Part shown: positions 41,902-50,370 of the stretch, in pieces
Layout: every line of letters starts with the position of its first letter
Position numbering within the stretch: position 1 is the stretch's first letter
NCBI GenBank assembly: GCA_033851845.1
Contig: JAWWOH010000083.1
Span: 1-64,000 of the forward strand
DNA from: RYN-124 sp033851845
Lineage (GTDB): Bacteria; Actinomycetota; Actinomycetes; Mycobacteriales; SCTD01
DNA length: 64,000 bases
Direction of reading: 5' to 3'
Program-made: the position numbers and the translations under genes
Notes under the pieces: generated by a model
The model's database searches: none
What the model was told of the DNA's origin: nothing
Seen by the model: only the letters and a program-made list of their open reading frames with translations

Positions 41902-43149
41902 GTGCGCAGACTCGTCACGGCCCTGCTGCTGGTCCTCACCGCCTTCGCGGCCCCGGGCAGTGGGCAGGCGACCCCGCCGCCCGGGTTCGCCAGCGACAAC
42001 GTCGAGTGGCTCGGCAACGTGCCGCTGCACGCCGACACCGCGGGTGCACGCATCCGCGACGGCTACCTCTACGTCACCAGCTCGCACGAGCTGACGATCT
42101 ACGACATCGCCGACCCGGTGAACCCCGTGCCGATGTCCACGCTGCCGATCCCGCAGCAGCCGTACTTCGCCGAGGAGGACGTCGACACCAACGGCAAGGT
42201 GCTGCTCATCGGCACGATGCAGTCCCTGCTGGTCATCGACGTCCGGGACAAGCGGGTGCCCAAGCTGACCGGCGTGCTGCCCGGCGGCGACAGCCACACC
42301 ATCACCTGCGTTCTCGACTGCACGTGGTCGTACGCGTCGTACGGCCAGATCGTCGACCTGCGCGACCCCGCCAACCCGAAGGCGGTCGGTGACTGGAAGA
42401 CCGCGAAGGCGGGCGGACCCGGGACGCAGCACGACGTCACCGAGGTGTCGCCGGGCATCGTCGTCACCAGCAGCGTGGAGATGTGGGTGCTCGACGCCCG
42501 CAAGGACCCGGCGCACCCGAAGGTCATCGCCACGGGCAACACCCCGGACAAGCGCTTCATCCACGCCAACCTTTGGCCGCGCGGCGGCAAGGACCGGCTG
42601 CTCCTCGTCGGCGGCGAGACCGCCGAGACCGGCACCGGCACGTCCTGCTCCGACAAGCAGGCCGGCGCGTTCATGACGTGGGACACGAAGGGCTGGCAGG
42701 CGTCGAGGAAGCTCACGCTGCTCGATTCCTACCGGCCGGCCGTGGACACCCCGACGACCGGTGGTGCGCTCGCCTACGAGACCTACTGCTCGCACTGGTT
42801 CACGCCGCGCCCCGGCTGGCACGACGGCGGCCAGGTCGCCGTCGGGTGGTACGAGCACGGGACCCGGCTGCTGCAGGTGAGCAAGAGCGGGAAGATCAAG
42901 GAGATCGGCTACTTCGTGCCGGCCGCAACGACCGCGTCGGCGGCGTACTGGGTGACCAAGGACCTGCTCTACATCCTCGACTACCAGCGCGGGCTCGACA
43001 TCCTGCGGGTGCACGACGGCAAGGCGCCGGCGGCGATCGCACCGCACGCCACCGGCCTTCGGCCCGACCGGGCGCCGGCGCACCTCCGCACGTTCGCGCC
43101 CGGCTCGGTGATGGGCGACAAGTGGCGCTGCGGCGGCGTGGCACTCTGA
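41902..43149 (+). CDS. Secreted LVIVD-repeat protein
   Basis: A 415-residue exported protein; GTG 41902 gives a good signal peptide (RRLVTALLLVLTAFA, cleavage near SGQA). The mature part has beta-propeller-type LVIVD repeats: LTIYDIADPVNPV, LLVIDVRDKRVPKL, QIVDLRDPANPKAV, MWVLDARKDPAHPKV and LDILRVHD. Ligand and role are unknown; it is probably extracytoplasmic. It lies between murI/MBL and the methyltransferase in one direction. Confidence 0.88.
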   Translation: MRRLVTALLLVLTAFAAPGSGQATPPPGFASDNVEWLGNVPLHADTAGARIRDGYLYVTSSHELTIYDIADPVNPVPMSTLPIPQQPYFAEEDVDTNGKVLLIGTMQSLLVIDVRDKRVPKLTGVLPGGDSHTITCVLDCTWSYASYGQIVDLRDPANPKAVGDWKTAKAGGPGTQHDVTEVSPGIVVTSSVEMWVLDARKDPAHPKVIATGNTPDKRFIHANLWPRGGKDRLLLVGGETAETGTGTSCSDKQAGAFMTWDTKGWQASRKLTLLDSYRPAVDTPTTGGALAYETYCSHWFTPRPGWHDGGQVAVGWYEHGTRLLQVSKSGKIKEIGYFVPAATTASAAYWVTKDLLYILDYQRGLDILRVHDGKAPAAIAPHATGLRPDRAPAHLRTFAPGSVMGDKWRCGGVAL

Positions 43150-43153
43150 CGCC

Positions 43154-43849
43154 GTGAGCCAGGACCTCCAGGACGACGTCCTCGAGGACCTCGCGGAGGC
43201 GGTCAACTACCGGCGCTGGCTGGTCGACCTCGCGCTGCCGTACCTCGGTGACGACCCGCTCGAGGTCGGCAGCGGTCTCGGGCTGTACGCCGCCGACTGG
43301 CGCGCGGCAAGGGTGCAGCGGCTGACGGTGAGTGAGGCCGATCCGGGCCGACTTGCGTCATTGCGGGAGCGGTTCGCGGCGGACCCCGCGGTAGTCGTGC
43401 GTGAGCTGGCCCTGCCCGTTGCCGAGCACGCGTCGTACTCCGCCGTCGTCGCCTACAACGTCCTCGAGCACATCGCCGACGACGGGGCCGCGCTCGTCGC
43501 GTTCCGCGAGCTGCTCCGGCCGGGTGGCCGGGTCGTCCTCGTCGTGCCGGCGTTCCCGTCAGCGATGAGCCACTTCGACCGCGACATCGGTCACCACCGC
43601 CGCTATCGGAAGCGATCGCTGCGGGCGGTCGCCGACGGTGCCGGGTTCGACGTCGAGGTGCTCAAGCACGTCAACTGCATCGGCCTGCTCGGCTGGTACG
43701 TCGTGGTGAAGCTGCTGGGCGGGCGGCCGCGCACCGGTGTGCTGCTCCGGGTGTACGACGGCGCGGTGGTTCCGGTGCTGCGCAGGCTGGAGTCGCGCTG
43801 GGAGCCGCCGTTCGGTCAGTCGCTGCTCCTCGTCGCCCGCCGCCTATGA
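43154..43849 (+). CDS. Class I SAM-dependent methyltransferase
   Basis: A 231-residue protein; SAM-binding motif I is EVGSGLGLYA (about 38-47), motif II VSEADPGRL, and VAYNVLEHI at motif IV with RPGGRVVLVVPA. A C-terminal hydrophobic segment (IGLLGWYVVVKLL) suggests membrane association. Similar proteins act on lipids or glycans, but the substrate is not evident. GTG start five bases after the LVIVD gene. Confidence 0.88.
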   Translation: MSQDLQDDVLEDLAEAVNYRRWLVDLALPYLGDDPLEVGSGLGLYAADWRAARVQRLTVSEADPGRLASLRERFAADPAVVVRELALPVAEHASYSAVVAYNVLEHIADDGAALVAFRELLRPGGRVVLVVPAFPSAMSHFDRDIGHHRRYRKRSLRAVADGAGFDVEVLKHVNCIGLLGWYVVVKLLGGRPRTGVLLRVYDGAVVPVLRRLESRWEPPFGQSLLLVARRL

Positions 43850-43937
43850 GCGGAGCTTGTGTCCGGTGCCGCGCGACGAAGGAGCGCGCGTGCCGGGCGC
43901 TAGCGGAGCGAACCAACGAGTGACTAGCCTCCGTCGG

Positions 43938-44681
43938 GTGACTCGCCCCGACGGCCGCGCGGCCGACCAGCTCCGTCCCGTCTCCATCACCCGCGGCTGG
44001 CTGGACCACGCCGAGGGCTCGTGCCTCATCGAGTTCGGCGGCACCCGCGTCCTCGTCGCGGCGAGTGCGACCGAAGGTGTGCCGCGCTGGCGCAAGGGGT
44101 CGGGCCTCGGCTGGGTGACGGCGGAGTACGCGATGCTGCCGAGGGCGACGCACACCCGTAGCGACCGCGAGTCCGTACGTGGTCGCATCGGTGGTCGCAC
44201 TCACGAGATCAGCCGGTTGATCGGGCGCAGCCTGCGGGCCGCGATCGACCTCTCCCAGCTGGGCGAGAACACCGTCGCGATCGACTGCGACGTCCTGCAG
44301 GCCGACGGTGGCACGCGCACGGCGGCGATCACGGGTGCGTACGTCGCGCTGGCCGATGCGTGCGCGTTCCTCAACCGTCCGCAGGCGATCGTGCGCAGCG
44401 TCGCAGCGGTGAGCGTCGGCATCCTGGACGGCGAGCCGCGGCTCGACCTGCCGTACGTCGAGGACGTCGCGGCGGACACCGACATGAACGTCGTCGCCAC
44501 CGGCGACGGCGAGATCATCGAGGTGCAGGGCACTGCGGAGGGTCAGCCGTTCTCCCGCAAGGAGCTCGACGCGCTCATCGACCTGGCGCTGGCCGGGATC
44601 GTGTCGCTGTCGCAGCTGCAGAAGTCCGCGCTCGCCGAGCCGCTTCGGCGCAAGCACACCGGCGACGCCACCGCTCTATGA
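43938..44681 (+). CDS. rph: Ribonuclease PH
   Basis: A 247-residue phosphorolytic 3' exoribonuclease that trims tRNA 3' ends. Motifs: RPDGRAADQLRPVSI, GSCLIEFGGTRVLVAASA, GWVTAEYAMLPRATH, RIGGRTHEISRLIGRSLR, IDCDVLQADGGTRTAAI. GTG 43938 aligns with family starts. It overlaps rdgB by ATGA. The 88-bp gap upstream carries a loose GC-rich inverted repeat near 43863-43903. Confidence 0.96.
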   Translation: MTRPDGRAADQLRPVSITRGWLDHAEGSCLIEFGGTRVLVAASATEGVPRWRKGSGLGWVTAEYAMLPRATHTRSDRESVRGRIGGRTHEISRLIGRSLRAAIDLSQLGENTVAIDCDVLQADGGTRTAAITGAYVALADACAFLNRPQAIVRSVAAVSVGILDGEPRLDLPYVEDVAADTDMNVVATGDGEIIEVQGTAEGQPFSRKELDALIDLALAGIVSLSQLQKSALAEPLRRKHTGDATAL

Positions 44682-45283
44682 GCCGTGTCTTGCTGGCCAC
44701 CCGCAACGCCGGAAAGGTCGCCGAGCTGCAGCGGATCCTCTCGCCGTACGGCATCGAGCTGGTCGGCCTCGACGACGGCTTCGAGCCGGGTCCGGAGACC
44801 GCGCCGGACTTCGGCGGGAACGCGCTGGGCAAGGCCCGCGAGGCGGCGGCCCACAGCGGACTTCCGACGGTCGCGGACGACAGCGGGCTGGCCGTCGACG
44901 CCTTGAACGGCATGCCGGGCGTGCTGTCCGCCCGGTGGGCCGGCCGGCACGGCGACGACCTCGCCAACCTGGAGCTGCTGCTAGGTCAGATCGCCGACGT
45001 GCCGGCCGATCGTCGTACTGCGCGGTTCGTCTGCGCGGCTGCGGCAGTGCTGCCCGACGGACGCGAGCTCGTCGTCGAAGAGACGATGGAGGGCCGCATC
45101 ATCGCCGCACCGCGCGGGACGAACGGGTTCGGCTACGACCCCATCTTCGTGCCGGACGGCGACACGCGCACGTCGGCGGAGCTGCCGTCCGACGAGAAGG
45201 ACGCCATCAGTCACCGCGGCAAGGCGTTCCGGGCGCTGGCGCCGCTGCTGGTCGACGCCCTCGGAGTGACTGACCTGCCTTGA
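44678..45283 (+). CDS. rdgB: Non-canonical purine NTP pyrophosphatase (RdgB/HAM1)
   Basis: A 201-residue house-cleaning enzyme that hydrolyses ITP/XTP. Motifs: LLATRNAGKVAEL, TFGGNALGKAREA-like segment (PDFGGNALGKA), VADDSGLAVDALNGMPGV and GFGYDPIFVPDG, SHRGKAFR. Coupled to rph by a four-base ATGA overlap. Confidence 0.96.
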   Translation: MSRVLLATRNAGKVAELQRILSPYGIELVGLDDGFEPGPETAPDFGGNALGKAREAAAHSGLPTVADDSGLAVDALNGMPGVLSARWAGRHGDDLANLELLLGQIADVPADRRTARFVCAAAAVLPDGRELVVEETMEGRIIAAPRGTNGFGYDPIFVPDGDTRTSAELPSDEKDAISHRGKAFRALAPLLVDALGVTDLP

Positions 45284-45314
45284 CCCGATCCGCCCGGTTG
45301 ATCACAGTTCCGGC

Positions 45315-46673
45315 ATGAGGTCTCGCGTCCGTCGACTCGCCCTGGTCGCTGCTGCCGGCTCGCTCGTCATCGCCGGCTCCGCCGTCGCGAAGCCCAGCGG
45401 TCCGCCGACCGCGAGCGGAACGTACGAGCGCAACCTCAGTACCGACCCGACGACGAGCAACGGGGAGCCGAGCCTGGCGGTGAACCCGCGCAACGACCGC
45501 AACGTGGTCGCGACGTACCTGACGAACAACTTCTTCAACGCGCAGGCCATCACCTACCAGCAGACGCCGACCGGTCCTGTCGCGGGCCTGCAGGGGTGCA
45601 ACATCGCCATCAGCTTCGACGCCGGCCGCACGTGGGCGAAGCGGGTGCTCCCGGTCAACAGCGCCGAGAGCGACCCGTTGATGCCGAACTGCTCCGACTC
45701 GCTGGTCGCGTTCGACCGCACGGGACGGCTGTACGCCGTTGCCGCCGTGTTCAACACCGCATTCGGGTACGGCGAGCACCGCGTGATGACCTCGACCGAC
45801 GGCGGCCGCACCTGGGGCAAGCCGGTGACGATCGCGCCGAACACGGCGAGTGCGGGGCAGACGCCGGCACCGACGTCGCCCGGTCACTTCTACAACGACC
45901 GGGAGTGGATCTCGATCGACCAGGCGACTGGCGAGGTCTACGTCAGCGGCACCCAGGGCTGGTTGGACGCCGACGGCAACAAGGGCATCGTCGTGTGGAT
46001 GACGAGCTCGCGTGATGGTGGGCGCACCTTCAGCCCGGCGGTTGTCACCGGCGCCAACGGCAGTGCGCCGATGGCCGCCGGTTTCGGCCTGGTGGCCCTC
46101 GCGACGACGACGCCGAATGGTGCGACGCCGGCCGGCGAGTGCACTTGCGAGGAGGTCCTGGTCAGCCACGACCACGGTCGGACGTTCCAGCGCTTCGGGA
46201 CGACGATCGCCGATCCCGGCCGCGCCCAGATGGCCGCCAACCCCACCGCCGCGGACCATGTGGCGATGGTGCTGCCGGACGCCGCCGGCACGTCCTTGCG
46301 TGTCTACCGCAGCACGAGCGGGGCGCGGCGCTGGACCGGCCCGACCCTGCTCGGGCGACCGGGTTCGAAGATCCTCAAGCCGTGGCTGGCCTACGGACAG
46401 ACCGGGGCACTTGCGGTGGGGTGGCGAGCGCAGCGCGCCGACTCGACGTACGACTTCTGGGCCGCGGTGTCGCTCGACGAGGGCAAGACGTTCAGCAAGC
46501 CGGTGCGCCTGAGTCGTGACGTGAGCCCGGCGCCCGACTGGTACCTGAGCGTCGGTGGCGACGACGCGTCGGCAGTCACGCTGACGGGCGACCGGCTGTA
46601 TGCGTCGTGGGGTGACTGGCGCGGCGGCAAGGGTGAGGACGTCTGGCTCGGCGGCTTCCGGTTCAGCGGGTAG
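45315..46673 (+). CDS. Secreted BNR/Asp-box repeat protein (sialidase-like propeller)
   Basis: A 452-residue exported protein with a signal peptide (about 1-26). At least five Asp-boxes are visible: SFDAGRTW, STDGGRTW, SRDGGRTF, SHDHGRTF and SLDEGKTF, indicating a six-bladed sialidase-type beta-propeller. The sialidase Arg triad cannot be assigned, so glycosidase activity is not claimed. The 3' end overlaps the convergent GT39-type gene by 11 bases. Confidence 0.88.
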   Translation: MRSRVRRLALVAAAGSLVIAGSAVAKPSGPPTASGTYERNLSTDPTTSNGEPSLAVNPRNDRNVVATYLTNNFFNAQAITYQQTPTGPVAGLQGCNIAISFDAGRTWAKRVLPVNSAESDPLMPNCSDSLVAFDRTGRLYAVAAVFNTAFGYGEHRVMTSTDGGRTWGKPVTIAPNTASAGQTPAPTSPGHFYNDREWISIDQATGEVYVSGTQGWLDADGNKGIVVWMTSSRDGGRTFSPAVVTGANGSAPMAAGFGLVALATTTPNGATPAGECTCEEVLVSHDHGRTFQRFGTTIADPGRAQMAANPTAADHVAMVLPDAAGTSLRVYRSTSGARRWTGPTLLGRPGSKILKPWLAYGQTGALAVGWRAQRADSTYDFWAAVSLDEGKTFSKPVRLSRDVSPAPDWYLSVGGDDASAVTLTGDRLYASWGDWRGGKGEDVWLGGFRFSG

Positions 46674-48309
46674 ACCGTACGACGGACAGGCACCGCTCGG
46701 GGTTGCTCGGGACAGAGGGCTTGGCGGTCTGCGGGCCGGCCGCGGGGTCGAAGAGGTAGGCGTCGGCCGAGGTGTCGTGCAGGTGCTGCACCTGATGGCT
46801 GACGGTCCGGATGCGGGCCAGCATGTCGTCGATCGTCCCGAGCCGGGCCTTGGCCACCAGGTGGTGACTGGACACCACCCAGACGCGGTCGGTGAAGAAG
46901 CGCCCGGTCTCCAGGGCGGGCCGGTCGTTGCACGGCCCGGTGCCGGCGCGGGACGCGAACAGGATGACGCCGTCACGGCTGACACCGACCCGTCGCGCGT
47001 AGTAGTCGAACGGGCCTTGCGACCCGATCTCCACCAGGACGATGTCCGACAGCTGCCGCTCCTTGGCGAGTGCGTGGAGCAACGGCTCCAGCTCCTCGAC
47101 CTCCTGCACCTGGACGGTGCGTCGCAGACCGGTCCCGATGGCCGGCGCGTAGACGACCGTGAGCAGCGCGGAGGCGACGAGCAACCAGGCCAGACCGCCG
47201 GGCTCGAGCCGATGGGGGAGAGCGGCTGCGATCGCGAGCGCGACCAGCGGGACGAGCCAGAGCGCGAGGCGGTCGGCAAAGGGGTAGACGTGCAGCGCCG
47301 CGGCGAGCAGCGCGAGTGGGACGGCTGCCCACGTCAGCACCGCCCAGCGCCCGGCCAGCAGCGTCAGCCGTACCAGCCCACAGGCGAGCACCAGCAGGCC
47401 GATCACGCGCAACGACATGTGCAGCGGGTTGGCCGCGACGGCGTACCAGCGGGACACGAACCAGCCAGGCAGTCCGAGCAGGGAGTGCGGGTACGTGTGC
47501 CGCCAGTAGTTCGACACCTCGGTGCTGTTCTCGATCGAGTGCAAGGTCACGGCGTACGACGACAGGAACGACACCACCCACGGGCTGAGCACGAGCGCGA
47601 CCCGCAGGGCACGGCGGCGGTCGTCCGAGACGAACGGGCGCGCGACCAGCAGGACGCTGATGCCGGCAAGGGCGAGCACCGCGACGTGCGAGAACCAGAC
47701 GGACACCGCCCCGATGAGGACCAGCCGGCGCAGCGGCGGACCGTCGTCGGTGCGGCTGCTGACCTCGTGGGCGAGCAGCCCGAGCAACAGCACGACGAGC
47801 ACGTCGGAGGAGTACTGCTTGACCTCGTTCGAGTAGTAGATGAGCGCCGGGTGCAGGGCGACGAGCAGAACGGCGACGGGGACGAGGACGTCCGGCAGCA
47901 GTCGTCGGGCCGTGACCCAGCTCAGCGCGACCACAGCGAGACCGGCCAGCAGCGGGACGATGCGAAGGGCCCGTTCGCCCGAGCCGAACAGCACCACCAT
48001 GAGGTGCTCGAGCTCGAGCCAGATCAGCGGCGCGACCTGGAAGTGCAGCAGCGGCTCCGTCGCGAGCTGACCGAACCCGCGGTGCACGACGTTGTCGGCG
48101 ATGAGCACCTCGTCGAGCCACAGCGACCGGCCACCGAGCCACTGCCGCAGCCGGGCGATGACGCCGAACGCGACGAAGGCGATCGGCGCCCACTCCACCC
48201 ACAGGGTGCGCAGGAAGACGGGAGCGGTCCGCCCCGGAGCGCGGTGCCGCGCTTCGCGCGTCGTACGAGGTGGGCGTCCCCCGACCGCGGCGGAGGGCGC
48301 TGAGGTCAT
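46663..48309 (-). CDS. GT39/PMT-like membrane glycosyltransferase
   Basis: A 548-residue membrane protein with about 11 hydrophobic helices and the GT-C signature LWLDEV in the first extracytoplasmic loop. GT-C enzymes use polyprenyl-phosphate sugars to modify proteins or glycans outside the membrane. ATG 48309 is eight bases past the stop of the GT2 gene, which likely supplies the lipid-linked sugar. The C-terminal ~120 residues form an extracytoplasmic domain. Confidence 0.87.
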   Translation of the reverse strand: MTSAPSAAVGGRPPRTTREARHRAPGRTAPVFLRTLWVEWAPIAFVAFGVIARLRQWLGGRSLWLDEVLIADNVVHRGFGQLATEPLLHFQVAPLIWLELEHLMVVLFGSGERALRIVPLLAGLAVVALSWVTARRLLPDVLVPVAVLLVALHPALIYYSNEVKQYSSDVLVVLLLGLLAHEVSSRTDDGPPLRRLVLIGAVSVWFSHVAVLALAGISVLLVARPFVSDDRRRALRVALVLSPWVVSFLSSYAVTLHSIENSTEVSNYWRHTYPHSLLGLPGWFVSRWYAVAANPLHMSLRVIGLLVLACGLVRLTLLAGRWAVLTWAAVPLALLAAALHVYPFADRLALWLVPLVALAIAAALPHRLEPGGLAWLLVASALLTVVYAPAIGTGLRRTVQVQEVEELEPLLHALAKERQLSDIVLVEIGSQGPFDYYARRVGVSRDGVILFASRAGTGPCNDRPALETGRFFTDRVWVVSSHHLVAKARLGTIDDMLARIRTVSHQVQHLHDTSADAYLFDPAAGPQTAKPSVPSNPERCLSVVRSTR

Positions 48310-48316
48310 TCCGCGC

Positions 48317-49009
48317 TCACGGCTTCCGGGCCCGCGCCCGCTCCCTGGTGAGGATCCAGACGGCTTCGACACCGTCCTTCCAGGTGAGTTTCTTGCCCTC
48401 CTCGCGGGTGCGCGCCTTGTAGCTGATCGGGACCTCGTGCGGACGGTGACCGCGACCGAGCAGCTTGCCGGTCAGCTCTGCCTCCATGCCGAAGCCCTTC
48501 GCGCGGATGTCGAGTTCGCGGTAGAGCGGCAGCGGCATCAGCTTGAAGCAGGTCTCGAGGTCGCTGATCCAGCAGTCGAAGATGGCGCAGGCGTAGAGCG
48601 TCACCAGCTTGTTGCCGACGACGTACCAGAAGCTGTACGACGTGTGGGCGCCGAAGCTGCGCGTGCCGTAGACCACCTGCGCCTCGCCGGCGAGGATCGG
48701 CTGCAGCAGCATCGGGATCTCCTCGGGGGAGTACTCGAGGTCCGCGTCGCAGATGACGAGGTAGTCGCCGGTGGCGGCATGCGCCGCAGTGCGGATGGCG
48801 GCGCCCTTGCCGCGGTTGTGCGGGTGGTGCAGGACCGTCGCGCGGGGGTCGCCGACGGCGGTCAGCAGCTCGCGGGTGGCGTCGGTGCTGCCGTCGTCGA
48901 CGATGACGAACTCGACCTCGCACGGGTAGTCGACGTCGAGCATGTGCTTGATCGCCGCGACGACCGTGGGCGCCTCGTTGTAGACCGGCACGAGGACCGA
49001 CAGCTTCAC
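48317..49009 (-). CDS. Family 2 glycosyltransferase (polyprenyl-phosphate sugar synthase-like)
   Basis: A 230-residue soluble GT2 enzyme; GTG start. Nucleotide-sugar motifs: LVPVYNEAPTV, VDDGSTDATREL, and CDADLEYSPEEI (metal-binding DxD-like). The C-terminal SDLETCFKLM and KGFGMEAELTGKLL motifs are typical of dolichol/polyprenyl-phosphate mannose or glucose synthases. It precedes the GT39-like gene, making a donor-synthesis and transfer pair. Confidence 0.92.
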   Translation of the reverse strand: MKLSVLVPVYNEAPTVVAAIKHMLDVDYPCEVEFVIVDDGSTDATRELLTAVGDPRATVLHHPHNRGKGAAIRTAAHAATGDYLVICDADLEYSPEEIPMLLQPILAGEAQVVYGTRSFGAHTSYSFWYVVGNKLVTLYACAIFDCWISDLETCFKLMPLPLYRELDIRAKGFGMEAELTGKLLGRGHRPHEVPISYKARTREEGKKLTWKDGVEAVWILTRERARARKP

Positions 49010-49143
49010 ACCAACGACGCTAGCCGATCTTCGTCAGTACGCCGTGCAAGCGGCGGCTCACGATCCTGTGGATTGCCTTGGATGTCCTCGCATCCTGTGG
49101 ACGGCGTTCTAGCTCTGTCAGTGGCTGTCTCCATGGTCGGCGC

Positions 49144-49785
49144 ATGACGAAGCCGCTCTACTCGCGAGAGGCGCTGGTCGTCACCGTCGCCTTCACGTCA
49201 ACCATGACCGAGCTCCTGCACGCGCTTCAGTTGGAAGTGACCCCTGGACGACGTGCCGCCATGTGGGCTCGGCTGAGCCACTACAAGATCGACACGTCTC
49301 ACTGGGTGCGGTCGGATCACGCCCGCCGGAAGTACTCCGACGATGATCTGCGTCGGGCGGTCGCCGCCTCAGGAAGCATGGCGGAAGTGATGCGACGACT
49401 CGACATCAAGCTGACGGGTGGCTCGTACTCGCATCTGCGGCGTCGTATCCAGATGGCACAACTCGACACCTCCCACTTCCTCGGACAAGCGATCAACCGC
49501 GGCAAGCCGGGACGAAGGCGGCCGGCCGAAGCGATCCTGATCAGGTTGCCCCCTGCTTCACCGCGCCCCCGCGGCCACCTCCTCAAGCGAGCCATGATCG
49601 AGAGCGGCGTCCCTTACGAGTGCGCGCTGTGCGGTCTCGGTCCGCTTTGGCAGGGGCAGCCACTGAATTTGGCCGTCGACCACATCGACGGCGACTACCT
49701 CAACGGCCTGTTGGATAACCTGAGGTTCCTGTGCCCGAACTGCCACGCGCAGACCTCGACATGGTGCAGGCGCAAGGGGTCGTAG
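49144..49785 (+). CDS. HNH endonuclease with duplicated N-terminal HTH-like repeats
   Basis: A 213-residue protein. Two related segments occur at about 8-57 and 62-112: each has an acidic start, a TSTM/SGSM turn, a helix (ELLHALQL, EVMRRLDI) and ends IDTSHW or LDTSHF. The C-terminal HNH domain has a zinc pair CALCG, the LAVDHIDGDYLN core, DNLRFLCPNCHAQT. This build is common in phage and mobile HNH proteins. The last 10 bases of the gene are the 5' acceptor strand and start of the tRNA at 49776, suggesting insertion at a tRNA or carriage with it. No clear ribosome binding site. Confidence 0.85.
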   Translation: MTKPLYSREALVVTVAFTSTMTELLHALQLEVTPGRRAAMWARLSHYKIDTSHWVRSDHARRKYSDDDLRRAVAASGSMAEVMRRLDIKLTGGSYSHLRRRIQMAQLDTSHFLGQAINRGKPGRRRPAEAILIRLPPASPRPRGHLLKRAMIESGVPYECALCGLGPLWQGQPLNLAVDHIDGDYLNGLLDNLRFLCPNCHAQTSTWCRRKGS

Positions 49786-49850
49786 CCCAACTGGCAGGAG
49801 GCGGGACCTTTAGGTGGTTCACAGTGCGAGTTCGAATCTCGCCGACCCCA
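49776..49850 (+). tRNA. tRNA-like gene, anticodon UAG (Leu?), short variable loop
   Basis: A 75-nt cloverleaf. The acceptor stem GGGGTCG/CGACCCC is perfect (7 bp), the T-arm GCGAG-TTCGAAT-CTCGC is perfect, and the anticodon stem GGACC/GGTTC (one G-T pair) closes loop TTTAGGT, giving anticodon UAG. The D-arm GCC...GGC is class II-like with an extra base, but the variable region is only ACAGT. Leucine tRNAs normally have a long variable arm, so identity is doubtful. CCA is not encoded. It overlaps the HNH gene by 10 bases. Confidence 0.7.
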
Positions 49851-49860
49851 CGAGAACCGA

Positions 49861-50334
49861 TCAGATGCCCAGGTCTCGGCGGAGCTTGGCGACGTGGCCG
49901 GTGGCTTTGACGCCGTACGAAGCCATGACGACCTTGCCCTGTTCGTCGAGCACGAAGGTCGACCGGATCACGCCGACCACCGTCTTGCCGTAGAGCTGCT
50001 TCTCCCCGTACGCGCCGTACGCATTCAGCACCTCCTTCGACGGGTCGGAAAGCAGCGGGAAGGTCAGCCCCTCCTTCTCGCGGAACGTCGCCAGCTTCTC
50101 CGGCTTGTCCGGTGACAGCCCGATGACCTGGTAGCCGGCCGCATGAAGCGACGACAGGCTGTCGCGGAAGTCGCAGGCCTGCGTCGTGCAACCCGGCGTC
50201 ATGGCAGCGGGGTAGACGTACAAGACGACCCGACGGCCGAGGAAGTCCGAGAGCGAGACCGGCTTGCCGTCGGCGTCGTCGAGGGTGAACGCCGGCGCGA
50301 CGTCGCCGGGCGAGAGGCGTGGAGTGGTGGGCAT
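49861..50334 (-). CDS. bcp: Thioredoxin-dependent thiol peroxidase (Bcp/PrxQ)
   Basis: A 157-residue peroxiredoxin. Peroxidatic Cys49 and resolving Cys54 lie in the AAMTPGCTTQACDFRD motif (most relatives have KDDTPGCT, so AAM is unusual). It reduces peroxides using thioredoxin. Divergent from the GH15 gene across 36 bases. Confidence 0.95.
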   Translation of the reverse strand: MPTTPRLSPGDVAPAFTLDDADGKPVSLSDFLGRRVVLYVYPAAMTPGCTTQACDFRDSLSSLHAAGYQVIGLSPDKPEKLATFREKEGLTFPLLSDPSKEVLNAYGAYGEKQLYGKTVVGVIRSTFVLDEQGKVVMASYGVKATGHVAKLRRDLGI

Positions 50335-50370
50335 GACAGCACGGTACGACGCACAGGGCAGGATGCGGAG

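Noticed and set aside
46600..48303. 567-codon sense-strand frame over the GT39-type gene
   Set aside because: Composition is Arg/Gln/Asp/Glu-rich without hydrophobic pattern, while the minus strand has a proper polytopic membrane protein.
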